A stretch of 64,000 bases of DNA from Streptacidiphilus anmyonensis (GTDB lineage Bacteria; Actinomycetota; Actinomycetes; Streptomycetales; Streptomycetaceae): contig NZ_BBPQ01000004.1 of the NCBI RefSeq assembly GCF_000787855.1, forward strand, positions 1 through 64,000, read 5' to 3'. Shown piece after piece: positions 16,371 to 25,323 of this stretch (position 1 is its first letter; each line of letters opens with the position of its first letter). A program made the position numbers and the translations under genes. Under the pieces are notes generated by a model. The model had not been told where the DNA came from, searched no databases, and saw only the letters and a list, made by a program, of their open reading frames with translations.

Positions 16371-17741
16371 ATGAGCGCAGCCGCCACCTTCGTACGCGCA
16401 GCCCTGGCCAGACCCGAGCCCTCCCAGCGGCCGGTCCGCAGCTTCGGACCGGCCGCACTGGCGCTCGGCCTGGCCGTGTTCGGCGCGGCGCTGGCCTCCT
16501 ACGTCCTCGTCGTGCGGGCCCACCCCGACCGGCTGTGGTCCCCGACCGACCTCCAGGTCTACTACTGGGGCGGCGCGACGGCCCGGCACACCCCCCGCGT
16601 CTACGACTTGGACTTCCACATCGGCACGTTGGGGCTGCCGTTCACCTACACGCCCTTCGCGCTGGGCGTGTTCATGGTGCTCTCCCGGCTGAGCCAGAGC
16701 ACGGTCCAGTGGCTCGTCGCCTGCGGCAGCATTGCGACGCTGGTCCTGTCCACGTGGCTGGCCTGGGGTCTCGCCGGCTACCGCCGCAACGCCGGCCGCC
16801 TCGGCGCCGCGCTCACCGTCGCCGGGCTCGCGCTGTGGACCGAGCCGATGATGCAGAACCTGGCGTTCGGCCAGGTCAACGTGTTCCTGATGGTGCTGGT
16901 CCTGCTGGACTTCACCCAGCGGGACCGGTGGTGGTCCAAGGGCGTCGGTGTCGGTCTCGCCGCCGGGTTCAAGCTGGTGCCGGCGATCTTCATCGTCTAC
17001 CTGCTCGTCACCCGCCGCCTGCGGGCCGCCGCCGTCGCGGCCGGGACCTTCGCCGCCACCGTGGTCGGCGGTTACCTGGCGCTGCCGCGCGAGGCCCACC
17101 GCTACTGGCTCGACGGCCTGTTCGACGACGCCTCCCGCATGGGCGTGGCCAGCTATGTCGGCAACCAGTCCCTCCAGGGCCTGCTCGCCCGCACGCTCCG
17201 TCTCGACGTCGCCGGGGTGAAGCCCTACTGGCTGCTGGCCGCCCTTGCCGTCACGGCGGTGGCCCTGCCTCTCGCGGCCCTGGCCCACCGGCGGGGTGAG
17301 GAACTGCTCGGCGTCGCGACGACGGCCCTGCTCGGTCTGCTGGTCTCGCCGATCTCCTGGTCCCACCACTGGGTCTGGATCGCGGCGTTCCTCGTCGCGG
17401 GCGGCTGCCTGCTGCACGCGCGCCGCGCGCGCTGGTGGGCGTGGCTGCTCGCGGGCGGCCTCTACCTGCTCTGCTTCGCCTGGCCGTCTCTCGCCTACTC
17501 GGACCGCCCCGCCGGGCCCGTCCTCCCGAACGGCCTGATCTGGCTGGTCCCCTACGGCCCCCGCGACGTGGAGTACCACTGGCACGGCCTGGACCACCTG
17601 ACCGGCAACCTCTACCCGCTGCTCGGGCTGCTGCTGTTGGCCGGCCTGGCGGTGCACCTGCTGGGGGCGCGGTTCCCCGCGCCCCTGCGTCGTGCCGCTA
17701 CCTCACTCCTCTCCCGCGAGGGTCAGCCGCGTCAACCGTGA
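16371..17741 (+). CDS. GT87-family (DUF2029) polyprenyl-phosphate mannosyltransferase-like membrane protein
   Basis: A 456-residue integral membrane glycosyltransferase-C with about ten to twelve helices. The acidic residue expected for catalysis is in the first outer loop (WSPTDLQVYYWGG). Family members add alpha-mannose from polyprenyl-phospho-mannose to lipoglycans or other cell-envelope glycans. The last 39 bases overlap, in antisense, the end of the convergent ABC permease gene. Near the C-terminus the coding sequence contains a copy of a short intergenic repeat (17664-17687) that also occurs at 56294-56394, so the tail may have been altered by repeat insertion. Confidence 0.85.
   Translation: MSAAATFVRAALARPEPSQRPVRSFGPAALALGLAVFGAALASYVLVVRAHPDRLWSPTDLQVYYWGGATARHTPRVYDLDFHIGTLGLPFTYTPFALGVFMVLSRLSQSTVQWLVACGSIATLVLSTWLAWGLAGYRRNAGRLGAALTVAGLALWTEPMMQNLAFGQVNVFLMVLVLLDFTQRDRWWSKGVGVGLAAGFKLVPAIFIVYLLVTRRLRAAAVAAGTFAATVVGGYLALPREAHRYWLDGLFDDASRMGVASYVGNQSLQGLLARTLRLDVAGVKPYWLLAALAVTAVALPLAALAHRRGEELLGVATTALLGLLVSPISWSHHWVWIAAFLVAGGCLLHARRARWWAWLLAGGLYLLCFAWPSLAYSDRPAGPVLPNGLIWLVPYGPRDVEYHWHGLDHLTGNLYPLLGLLLLAGLAVHLLGARFPAPLRRAATSLLSREGQPRQP
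17664..17687. repeat. Copy of a streptomycete GC-rich palindrome inside a coding region
   Basis: GGGGCGCGG-TT-CCCCGCGCCCC is nearly palindromic. Its right half (17672-17687, 16 bases) is identical to 56380-56395 in the inverted repeat beside hisC. Here it encodes GARFPAPLR at the end of the GT87 gene. Confidence 0.6.
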
Positions 17742-18419
17742 CGCCGCGAGCCACGCGCCGCCCAGGGTGGCGACGAGCAGCAACGGCACGGCGGTCGGCA
17801 GGTGGACCGAGGAGCTGATCACACCCGGGGAGGCGATCTTCTCGCCGATGGACAGCGCCCACTGATGCACGCTCAGTGTCTGCGCTCCGGGCACGTACTG
17901 CCCGACGACCGTCTCCCACAGCAGGGCGTACATCAGGCCCCACACCACCGCGTGCCGGGAGACCACGCCCAGCAGCAGGAAGAGCGCGCTGTAGGCGACG
18001 CCGGCGATCAGCGCGGCGATCGTGTAGCCGAGCGTGAGGTTCTCGTAGGTGCCGAAGAGGATCAGCCCGGCGAAGTACGTCGGCAGCGCCGCGAAGACGA
18101 CCGAGCAGCCGACGGCGACGACCAGCTTGGAGATGATGATCTTCCACCGCGGCTGCGGCTTGGACAGCAGGTAGATGATCGAGCCGTCGTCGATCTCGGG
18201 CCCGATCGCGCCCGTCCCGGCGACGAGGCCGACGAGCGGGACCATCGTGCCCAGGGCGAGGCCGCCGAGGACGTTGGATGCGGTGCTCTCGTCCTGGCCT
18301 GCGATGGCGCGGACCAGGACGGAGAGGGCGAGCAGCAGGACGGGCAGCGCCAGCAGCAGGAGGCCCCGGCGGCGGCCGAGCAGGCCGCGCGCGGTCAGCC
18401 GGGCGACGGTGACGTTCAT
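17703..18419 (-). CDS. ABC-2 type exporter permease
   Basis: A 238-residue membrane protein with six hydrophobic segments, matching the usual ABC-2 permease. It follows its ATPase (start 18419, ATPase stop 18448, gap 28 bases) and is the last gene of a four-gene exporter operon. The substrate is unknown. Its 3' end overlaps the convergent GT87 gene by 39 bases. Confidence 0.87.
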   Translation of the reverse strand: MNVTVARLTARGLLGRRRGLLLLALPVLLLALSVLVRAIAGQDESTASNVLGGLALGTMVPLVGLVAGTGAIGPEIDDGSIIYLLSKPQPRWKIIISKLVVAVGCSVVFAALPTYFAGLILFGTYENLTLGYTIAALIAGVAYSALFLLLGVVSRHAVVWGLMYALLWETVVGQYVPGAQTLSVHQWALSIGEKIASPGVISSSVHLPTAVPLLLVATLGGAWLAASRLTRLTLAGEE

Positions 18420-18447
18420 GGTGGGGTCTTGGCCTTCCCTAGCGTGG

Positions 18448-19368
18448 CTACTTGGCGGCGACGAGGTAGGAGAAGACGCTCTCCAACGACTCGTCGGCCG
18501 GGGAGACGGTCAGCAGGCGGATGCCTGCCTCCTTGGCGACGCGCGGCACCAGCTCGGTGAAGCGGTAGAAGTCGACCGCCTGGATCTGCAACTGCTGCTC
18601 CTTCAGGTCCAGCTCGATACCGGCCGTGGACGCGTCGGCGATCAGCGCCGCGGCCAGCGCGCGGTCGTCGCTGGAGCGGACGGTGTACCGGTGCGGGCGG
18701 TCCGTCATCAGGCGGCGGATCTTGCGGTAGTCGCCGGAGGCGGCGTGGCGGCCTGCCACGATCACCTCGATGTGGCGGGCGAGCTGCTCGACCTCCTCCA
18801 GGATGTGGGAGGAGAACAGGACCGTCCGGCCCTCCGCGCCGAACCGGCGCAGCAGCTCCATCAGCTGCATCCGCTGGCGCGGGTCCATGCCGTTGAAGGG
18901 CTCGTCCAGCAGCAGCACCGCCGGCTCGTGCACGAGGGCCGAGGCCATCTTCACGCGCTGCTTCATGCCCTTGCTGTACGTGGAGACCTGGCGCTCCTGG
19001 GCGTACTCCATCTCCACCGTGGCCAGGGCGCGCTTGGCCGCGGCGCCCGGATCGGGCAGGCCGTGCAGCTCGGCGTTGGCGAGGACGAAGTCCCAGCCGG
19101 TGAGGAAGTCGTACATGGCCTCGCGCTCGGGCACGAGCCCGATCTGCTTGTAGGCCTGCTGGTTCTTCCAGATCGGGGTGCCGTCGAGGGTGACGGAGCC
19201 GGAGGACGGCGGCAGGAAGCCGCTCATCATGTGGATCAGGGTGGACTTGCCGGCGCCGTTCGGCCCCAGCAGGCCGGTGACGCCGGGCTCGATCGTCATC
19301 GAGACGTCGTTGACCGCGACGACGTTGCCGAACCAGCGGGAGACCCGGTCGATGCTGATGGTGGTCAT
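18448..19368 (-). CDS. ABC transporter ATP-binding protein
   Basis: A 306-residue ATPase. The Walker A is GPNGAGKST, the signature STYSKGMKQRVKMA, the Walker B VLLLDEPFNGMD and the switch His is in SSHIL. The C-terminal extension of about 90 residues is typical of drug/lipid exporter ATPases. It pairs with the permeases on either side; the order ATPase-permease-ATPase-permease suggests two half-systems that may form one complex. ATG 19368 lies 11 bases after the upstream permease stop. Confidence 0.92.
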   Translation of the reverse strand: MTTISIDRVSRWFGNVVAVNDVSMTIEPGVTGLLGPNGAGKSTLIHMMSGFLPPSSGSVTLDGTPIWKNQQAYKQIGLVPEREAMYDFLTGWDFVLANAELHGLPDPGAAAKRALATVEMEYAQERQVSTYSKGMKQRVKMASALVHEPAVLLLDEPFNGMDPRQRMQLMELLRRFGAEGRTVLFSSHILEEVEQLARHIEVIVAGRHAASGDYRKIRRLMTDRPHRYTVRSSDDRALAAALIADASTAGIELDLKEQQLQIQAVDFYRFTELVPRVAKEAGIRLLTVSPADESLESVFSYLVAAK

Positions 19369-19379
19369 GTGCTGCCTCC

Positions 19380-20273
19380 TCAGATCTTCCGGTAGCGGCG
19401 GACGAGCAGGACGAAGGCGCCGGCGGCCAGCACCGCGATCTCGGCGAGGAAGGCGACGCCGCCGAGCGTGGTGGGCATCTCCGCGACGTTGCCGCGCAGC
19501 GGCAGGTCGAACATCCACGAGACCGTGGAGTCGATCAGGAAGCCCGGGTTGAGCATGGCGACCCAGAACGACGCGGCCTGGTGGCCGGTCACGTGCATGA
19601 CGCCGCGCAGCGCGCCGGAGACGCCTGCCGAGACCATGAACAGCGCGATGATCGCCGCCACGCCGAAGCCGCGGCGGGGTGTCAGCGAGGCGATCAGCAG
19701 GCCGAGGCCGGCGTAGACGAGCGAGTAGAGCGCGGCGGCGACGACGCCGAAGGCGAAGTGCTTGGTGTTGTAACCGAAGTCCATCGACCCCAGCATCGAA
19801 CCGATCCACATGATCAGCATCGGCAGCATGGTGAGGATGAAGACGGCGGAGACCATCGCCGCGTACTTGGCCCGCACGTAGTCGCTGGAGCGCAGCGGCC
19901 GGGAGAAGTAGAGCGGGACCGTCATGAACCGCAGGTCCCGCGAGAGCAGCACCGGCGCCTGGGCGGCGGTGAACACGGCGGTGACGAACTGGAGGTTGGT
20001 GAGGTACTGCGGGTAGTCGACGGGCAGCTTGCCCATCTTCACGTAGATCGAGACGGCCACGATGATCAGCGCGGGCACCGCCATGATCACGGCCATGGCC
20101 ATCGGCAGGATCTTGGACTTGCCGGACCGGCCCAGGCCGAAGGCGCCGCGCAGGCTCGAGGTGTAGAGCGAGCGGGTGGCGTAGCCGACACCCAGCCGCG
20201 GCCCCTCGTAGTGGCGGTAGCCGATGTCGTGGATGACGTCGAGGCGCCCCTCGGGCGCGTGCGTCTCAGACAT
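19380..20273 (-). CDS. ABC-2 type exporter permease
   Basis: A 297-residue membrane protein with six hydrophobic helices. The hydrophilic N-terminus has GYRHYEGPRLG, a motif common to this actinobacterial permease group. It begins inside the end of its ATPase gene (8-base overlap), so the pair is translationally coupled. Substrate unknown. Confidence 0.88.
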   Translation of the reverse strand: MSETHAPEGRLDVIHDIGYRHYEGPRLGVGYATRSLYTSSLRGAFGLGRSGKSKILPMAMAVIMAVPALIIVAVSIYVKMGKLPVDYPQYLTNLQFVTAVFTAAQAPVLLSRDLRFMTVPLYFSRPLRSSDYVRAKYAAMVSAVFILTMLPMLIMWIGSMLGSMDFGYNTKHFAFGVVAAALYSLVYAGLGLLIASLTPRRGFGVAAIIALFMVSAGVSGALRGVMHVTGHQAASFWVAMLNPGFLIDSTVSWMFDLPLRGNVAEMPTTLGGVAFLAEIAVLAAGAFVLLVRRYRKI

Positions 20274-21237
20274 GAGCGACCTCCTCGGCCTTGTCGGCGC
20301 CGTCCGTGGCGTGGGCGCCCGCGGCGAACACCTCGGAGATGTGGTGACGGCGCTGCTCCAGCCGGACCAGACCGACGCCCAGCTCGGCGACCGCGTCCCG
20401 GATCACGTCGTAGACCTCGTCACCGTTCAGCTCCACCAGCAGCACGTGGCCGGAGTCGGCGCCGACCGTCAGCCCGGCCTCCGCCAGCCGCGCCCGCAGG
20501 GCGGCGTTCACGTCGAAGGCCGGATCGTCCTGGCGCTCCGTCACCTCGACGGCGAGCAGCGAGGTGGCGGCGGTCAGATCGGCGGTGGAGGAGCTGCGCA
20601 GCAGCTTGCCGCCGTCGATCACCACGACGTGGTCGCAGGTGCGCTCCAGCTCGCCGAGCAGGTGCGAGGTGACCAGCACGGAGATGCCGAACTCGCGGTG
20701 GACGCGCCGGATCAGCTCCAGCATGTCGTCCCGGCCGACCGGGTCCAGCCCGTTGGTCGGCTCGTCGAGCAGCACCAGCTGCGGATCGTGCACGAGCGCC
20801 TGGGCGAGCTTGACGCGCTGCTTCATGCCCGTCGAGTACGTGCCGATGGGCCGGTAGCGCTCCTCGTACAGGCCCACGTGCCGCAGGATGTCGGCGGTGC
20901 GCTCGCGCGCGGCCGTGGCGGGCAGGCCCGACATCCGGGCCATGTGCACCACGAACTCCGTGGCGGACACGTCCGGCGGCAGGCAGTCGTGTTCGGGCAT
21001 GTACCCGACCCGCTCACGGATCGCGCCGCCCTCGGTGGCGACGTCGAGCCCGAGCACGCGGGCCGTGCCCTCGGTAGCCGGGGCCAGCCCCAGCAGGATC
21101 TTGATGAGAGTGGACTTACCCGCGCCGTTCGCCCCGACCAGACCGACCACTCCGGGCTGCACCTCGACACTGAGGTGGTCCAGAGCGGTGACCCGGGGGA
21201 ACCTCTTGGTGAGGTTATCCGTAGTGATGACAGCCAC
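20266..21237 (-). CDS. ABC transporter ATP-binding protein
   Basis: A 323-residue ATPase, first gene of the four-gene exporter operon. The Walker A is GANGAGKST, the signature YSTGMKQRVKLAQ and the Walker B LVLLDEPTNGLD. The last ~90 residues form the extra C-terminal domain. The start is GTG 21237 (V-A-V-I-T-T). The gene is separated from the upstream membrane-protein array by a strong hairpin at 21313-21350, so it should have its own promoter in the 75 bases before it. Confidence 0.93.
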   Translation of the reverse strand: MAVITTDNLTKRFPRVTALDHLSVEVQPGVVGLVGANGAGKSTLIKILLGLAPATEGTARVLGLDVATEGGAIRERVGYMPEHDCLPPDVSATEFVVHMARMSGLPATAARERTADILRHVGLYEERYRPIGTYSTGMKQRVKLAQALVHDPQLVLLDEPTNGLDPVGRDDMLELIRRVHREFGISVLVTSHLLGELERTCDHVVVIDGGKLLRSSSTADLTAATSLLAVEVTERQDDPAFDVNAALRARLAEAGLTVGADSGHVLLVELNGDEVYDVIRDAVAELGVGLVRLEQRRHHISEVFAAGAHATDGADKAEEVAHV

Positions 21238-21312
21238 AGGACGACCCTAGCCACACCGTGGCCCCGGTCACATCAGGTTCGTGGCTGACTTTTCCCTAGC
21301 CCAGGGATGTAT

Positions 21313-21350
21313 CCGCGGGGGTGTTTCCCCTAGGGGATGCACCCCCGCGG
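21313..21350. terminator. Double palindrome terminator between the four-paralogue operon and the ABC operon
   Basis: CCGCGGGGGTG (21313-21323) pairs perfectly with 21340-21350. The loop itself contains the perfect 12-bp palindrome TCCCCTAGGGGA. It lies about 20 bases past the stop at 21371 and should end minus-strand transcripts from 25056-21371. Confidence 0.8.
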
Positions 21351-21370
21351 TATCAGGGTTCCACGCAGGC

Positions 21371-22531
21371 TCAGCCGCCGAGCAGCTGCATCTGCAGGGT
21401 CAGCGCCTGCTGGAAGTCGACCTGGTTGACCGCCTTGGGGTTGGTCATCACCAGCAGCCCGGTGATGTCCTCGTTGGAGAAGATCGCCACCCGCACGGCG
21501 GGCCCGACCTTCCCCGCCGGGCGGTTCGCGGTGTAGGCAACGCCGGGGACACGGGCGTTCAGCGACGAGTCCGAGCTGTCCACCGTCAGCTCCGGCGCGA
21601 CCGCGGGATGCATCGTCATCTCGGCGTTGAACACCGCCTGGCTGCTGTCGGCGCTGCGGAACGCCAGGAGGTAGACGGCCGCGTGCGTGCCGTCGGGCAT
21701 CCGCCATGCGGTCGCGGCGACGTGCCGCGCGCCGTTCTCCGCGAACCCTTCGGACGCGTCCGCCGGACTCGTGAAGAGCTTGGCGTAGTCAGCGAGGGAC
21801 ACCCATTCCCCTCCCCTGGCCCCCGGGTAGGCGGGATCCGCGACGGCGCCTGCCGGCCGCGGCAGCAGCAGCTGCCGGGTGTCCGCCGCGTGCATCACGC
21901 TGCCGCCCGGCGCACCGCTCGGCGCACCGCCCGCGTTCGGCCCGAGCGCGCCCGGCGGCAACTCGGGCAACCGGAGCGCAGGGTAGACGTACCGCCCGTC
22001 CGCGGGCGTCGCGAGCCCGGGCACGTCCGTGCGCTCGGGCGCCATCACGGCGAACGCCGTGCCCGTGCCGACCCCGAGGCACAGCACGGCGGCGATGCCC
22101 CAGCGCACCACCGTCCGCGTGCGCCCGCGGGGGCGCAGCCACGAACCTTTCGCCCCGCCGACGAGAAGCTCGGTCGACACCGCCGACGACTCGACGGGCT
22201 GAGCCGACTCGGCGGGCTGAGCCGACTCGGCGGGCTCTTCGGCTGATGCGGGCGCAGCCGACTCGACCGCGGGCGCGGCCACCGCTGCGACGACCGGGTC
22301 GGCGGCAGCCTCCGACGCGGTGCCGGCCGCCTCGGCCGGGCGCTCGGACATCCCGGCCATGGGCTCGGCAGTCGGCTCGCCCGGCTCCTCACCCGACTCG
22401 GGCGCGGCCGACCCAGGTCCGGACGTGAGCACGGCGGCCGGCGCGGCCGACGCCTCGGCCGGGCGATCGGGCGTCTCGGCCGGGCGATCGGGCGTCTCGG
22501 CGGCGGGCTGGTTCTCGATCGGGTCGCTCAT
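21371..22531 (-). CDS. Single-pass membrane protein, paralogue 4 of 4
   Basis: A 386-residue protein of unknown function, last in a row of four related genes. Residues 1-140 are cytoplasmic, disordered, Pro/Ala/Glu-rich, with short repeats (ETPDRPAETPDRPAE; SAQPAESAQPVES). After WLRPRGRTRT one membrane helix (about 143-163) ends GVGTGTAFAV. The exported domain follows, with the family motif DTRQLLLPRP, the strand VGPAVRVAIF and the tail QALTLQMQLLGG. It shares the GxGT helix end, the LLLPxP motif and the C-terminal Leu/Gln helix with its neighbours. Its ATG overlaps the stop of the gene upstream (ATGA). Confidence 0.72.
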   Translation of the reverse strand: MSDPIENQPAAETPDRPAETPDRPAEASAAPAAVLTSGPGSAAPESGEEPGEPTAEPMAGMSERPAEAAGTASEAAADPVVAAVAAPAVESAAPASAEEPAESAQPAESAQPVESSAVSTELLVGGAKGSWLRPRGRTRTVVRWGIAAVLCLGVGTGTAFAVMAPERTDVPGLATPADGRYVYPALRLPELPPGALGPNAGGAPSGAPGGSVMHAADTRQLLLPRPAGAVADPAYPGARGGEWVSLADYAKLFTSPADASEGFAENGARHVAATAWRMPDGTHAAVYLLAFRSADSSQAVFNAEMTMHPAVAPELTVDSSDSSLNARVPGVAYTANRPAGKVGPAVRVAIFSNEDITGLLVMTNPKAVNQVDFQQALTLQMQLLGG

Positions 22532-23289
22532 ATCTGGGCCGCCGGAATCGCGAGTCGGGACAGTTGCTGCTCCATGAGGGACGCGACGGCCTGCTGGTCG
22601 AGCGGCGCGGGGCCGTACGCCTGGACGGTGATGAGGATGTCGCCCACGTAGTCGTCGCAGTCGAGCCGGTCCAGCGGGTCGTTCGGGTCGGTCGCCAGCA
22701 GGTAGCAGTGCGCCTCGGGGTGCCCCGTGATGGTCGGGCCTGCCCGGAAGGCGCCCGTCTGGTCGGCGATGTACTTGCCCAGGCTGGCCATGCCCTTCGC
22801 CGTCTGCTGGTTCTCCTGGAGCAGACTGACCTTGATCACCAGTTGGGCGTTGTCGGTGTAGGTGCGCACCGCGTAACCGAGCACGTGGTCGAGGTCGAGC
22901 TGGTTGGCCAGCTGCCGCCGCTCGGAGGTGCCGAGATCCGCGAAGTCCTTGTTGAACGTCTTCAGGTACTGGTCGTGCGTCAGCACCGTGTTGTCGCCGT
23001 CGCCACCGTCGTCCGGGCCGTATCCGTACCCGTCCGGGACCGGCAGCAGCAGGTCGCTCAGGGAGCCGAAGTGGTCCCCGTCGCTGTGGGCTCCGTAGCC
23101 CGGCTTCGCCGGGGTCGCCGCCGCACGGGCGGTCGGCCGTGCGGTGGTGTGGTCGCGCAGGCCGAAGTAGCCGACGGCGGTTCCGGCGCCCACGGCGGAC
23201 AGGACGAAGGCCGCACCCAGCGCGACGAGCCGGGGCAGGCGCCCGGTCGACGGCTGCGGCGCCGCGGCCACGGCGTGGTCGTCGGTCAC
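22528..23289 (-). CDS. Single-pass membrane protein, paralogue 3 of 4
   Basis: A 253-residue protein with a short cytoplasmic N-terminus, one helix (about 20-43) ending VGAGTAVGYFG, and an exported domain. Family motifs: SDLLLPVPDGYGYG, YVGDILITVQAYG and the closing helix ASLMEQQLSRL. Two cysteines (EAHCYLLA and RLDCDDY) could form a disulfide. The end pattern (a strand after GD, then an Ala/Gln/Leu helix) is reminiscent of PknH/LpqN-like extracellular sensor domains, but this is only a resemblance. GTG 23289 overlaps the stop of the gene upstream (GTGA). Confidence 0.72.
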   Translation of the reverse strand: MTDDHAVAAAPQPSTGRLPRLVALGAAFVLSAVGAGTAVGYFGLRDHTTARPTARAAATPAKPGYGAHSDGDHFGSLSDLLLPVPDGYGYGPDDGGDGDNTVLTHDQYLKTFNKDFADLGTSERRQLANQLDLDHVLGYAVRTYTDNAQLVIKVSLLQENQQTAKGMASLGKYIADQTGAFRAGPTITGHPEAHCYLLATDPNDPLDRLDCDDYVGDILITVQAYGPAPLDQQAVASLMEQQLSRLAIPAAQI

Positions 23290-24191
23290 AGTCGCTCCAT
23301 CTGGTTCTCCAGGAGGGTCAGCAGCGGCCCGGGGGCGATCCGGTTCGGCGATTCCACGTAGATCACCACGCACACGTCGCCGTGGCCGGCGTAGCCGAAG
23401 CCGCGGTAGTAGCCCGAGCCGTCGTCGTGGTGGAGCTCCTTGGGACCGGCGTAGACGCCGAACTCCGACGTCGTGTGCGGGAACGCGAGCGCCTGGGCCG
23501 CGCCGGTGTCCGTCGTGGCGTACTGCTCCTGGTCGAGGATGAACTGGTCGACCGACGCCTCCTGGTCGTGCCGGTACTGGATCAGGTCCACCTCGTAGGA
23601 GACGTCGCCCTGCATCCACGTCTGCACCGCGGCGCGGCGGAAGCCGTGGGAGAGCTGGTACTTCATCTCGGCGTCGGGCTTGGTGAAGTCGGACGACAGG
23701 TCGTACAGGTCGTACCAGCCGTCATCGCTGCGCGGCACGTCCCAGGGCTTGGCGCCCGAGGGGACCGGCACCAGCAGCTTGGTCAGGTCGCCGTCGGTCT
23801 TGACCATGTCGTCCTCGGCCGCGGTCAGCGCCGGGGCGGCCCGGTGCGCCGTCGGGTAGGCGGGCTGGGTCACGGCCAGCGGTGGGAGCGGCGTCGGCTT
23901 GCGCGCGGCCTGGACGGCGTAGCCGGTGCCGGCGCCGCCCAGGACCCCGAGGGCCAGGGCAGCGGCCATGATCTTCACGGTCCGGCCCCGCGGACGCGGC
24001 GCGGACGCGACATCGGGCGCGGGCGCAGCATCGGGCACGGGCTCGACGTCAGGCGCGGCATCTCGCGCGGGCTCGACGTCAGGCGCGGCATCGGGCTCGG
24101 ACCCGGGCTCGGGCTCGGGCGCAGGCGCGGCCTCGGACACGGGCTCGGCCGCCGCCTCCGGGCCCGGCTCGGCGGGCGTGGGAGTGCTCAC
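23286..24191 (-). CDS. Single-pass membrane protein, paralogue 2 of 4
   Basis: A 301-residue protein. The cytoplasmic N-terminus (1-70) is acidic and Pro/Ala-rich with a DAAPDVEP repeat. The helix (about 72-93) ends GGAGTGYAVQ, and the exported domain opens with GDLTKLLVPVPSGAKPW. Later features are GFRRAAVQTWMQGD, GHGDVCVVIYVES and the tail LLTLLENQMERL, all matched in the neighbouring genes. GTG 24191 is chosen because GGAGGAAGA immediately precedes it. Function unknown; the layout suggests a sensor or a cell-surface partner protein. Confidence 0.72.
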   Translation of the reverse strand: MSTPTPAEPGPEAAAEPVSEAAPAPEPEPGSEPDAAPDVEPARDAAPDVEPVPDAAPAPDVASAPRPRGRTVKIMAAALALGVLGGAGTGYAVQAARKPTPLPPLAVTQPAYPTAHRAAPALTAAEDDMVKTDGDLTKLLVPVPSGAKPWDVPRSDDGWYDLYDLSSDFTKPDAEMKYQLSHGFRRAAVQTWMQGDVSYEVDLIQYRHDQEASVDQFILDQEQYATTDTGAAQALAFPHTTSEFGVYAGPKELHHDDGSGYYRGFGYAGHGDVCVVIYVESPNRIAPGPLLTLLENQMERL

Positions 24192-24210
24192 TCTTCCTCC
24201 AGTTCTGTGG

Positions 24211-25056
24211 TCAGCGGCCGGTGCGGAGCAGCTTCTCCTCACGCTGCATCAGCGGCGTGAGGAGGGAGTGGTCGAGGGACCCGGTCCCCTGGATGTCGAT
24301 CTCGTACTCGACGTCGCCGACGTGCGAGACGCCCATCAGGGTGCCGACGCCGCCGCTGTCGGACGGGTTGATCGCCTGTCCCTTGGCGTCGGAGATCCCG
24401 GAGACGTCGAAGCTGTCGCCGTGGCCGAAGGTCAGTCCGCTGACCCAGTCGGCGGCATGGCCCGCGCTGTCGAAGTGGATCAGGTGGGCGGTCACCGTGT
24501 ACTGCCCGTCGTTGGTGCGGTAGATCCGGAAGGCACCGCCTGAGCAACCCAGTTGCTCGAGGATGCTCTTGCTGGTGGAGGCGTTCCCCATCTCCTTCGC
24601 GATGTCCGAGACGCTCTCCTTGGTGCCGTCGGTGTCACCGTAGGCCTCGGCGTCGTCGGGCACCGGCAGCAGGAAGAACCGGACGTCACCGCTGTGGGAC
24701 GAGCCGCTCACGTAACCCTTGACGGTCGAGCTGGGGCTCGGCATCGGCGTGGGCGTGGGCGTACCGGTCGGCAGCGTCGGCGCGGCGCCGGCCGAGGCGG
24801 ACGCGGAGGCCGACGCGGACGCACCCGGCGCGGACGCCGCCACGGCGACGCCGCCACCGCCGGTGTTCGCCGCGACCGCGGCCGAGGCTCCGGCGATGGC
24901 GAGCCAGACCACCGCCCCCACGGCGACCGTGACCCCCTTGCGCCGCTTCACCGGCGAGGCGACCTCGGCGTCGGCCTCGGCCTCGGTGCCAGCCTCGGCC
25001 GCGGCGTTGGAGTCGGCGGCGTTGGAGTCGGAGTCGGATATGTCGTCAGATTCCAC
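24211..25056 (-). CDS. Single-pass membrane protein, paralogue 1 of 4
   Basis: A 281-residue protein and the first gene of the four-gene array. It has an acidic Ser/Asp/Glu N-terminus, then KRRK and a membrane helix (about 41-63). A Gly/Ala/Ser/Thr/Pro linker leads to an exported domain with DVRFFLLPVPDDAEAYG, SHVGDVEYEIDIQG and the tail LLTPLMQREEKLL. These line up with the other three paralogues, although this copy is the most diverged in the helix. A possible promoter lies about 130 bases upstream. No function can be assigned. Confidence 0.72.
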   Translation of the reverse strand: MESDDISDSDSNAADSNAAAEAGTEAEADAEVASPVKRRKGVTVAVGAVVWLAIAGASAAVAANTGGGGVAVAASAPGASASASASASAGAAPTLPTGTPTPTPMPSPSSTVKGYVSGSSHSGDVRFFLLPVPDDAEAYGDTDGTKESVSDIAKEMGNASTSKSILEQLGCSGGAFRIYRTNDGQYTVTAHLIHFDSAGHAADWVSGLTFGHGDSFDVSGISDAKGQAINPSDSGGVGTLMGVSHVGDVEYEIDIQGTGSLDHSLLTPLMQREEKLLRTGR

Positions 25057-25181
25057 GGTTCCCCCAGAGGACAGTCCCCGAAGAACGGGAGCATCCGGGC
25101 ATGAGAAATTCCCCCACAGTGCACGATGTACGACGCAGGGCGGCGTGCGAGCGAGTCGGCAGACAGGGCCTGCGACCTGCG

Positions 25182-25210
25182 AGTATGCCGGTTCTCACAG
25201 GGGAGGCCAA
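25182..25210 (-). promoter_or_regulatory. Possible promoter of the four-paralogue operon
   Basis: On the minus strand TTGGCC (25210-25205) and CATACT (25187-25182) are 17 bp apart. The 319-base gap 25057-25375 is otherwise non-coding. It holds this promoter-like pair, an AT-richer patch around 25213-25232 and the hairpin at 25324. Confidence 0.4.
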
Positions 25211-25323
25211 AGTTGTTTATGTGATCGATATCTGCTGGTCGGTCACATCGCCCAAAGGGGAGCGGCATTCGCTGCAGGAATCTCCGGAAAGTCCTGATAT
25301 CCCGCCCACAGGTGGAAACAGCG

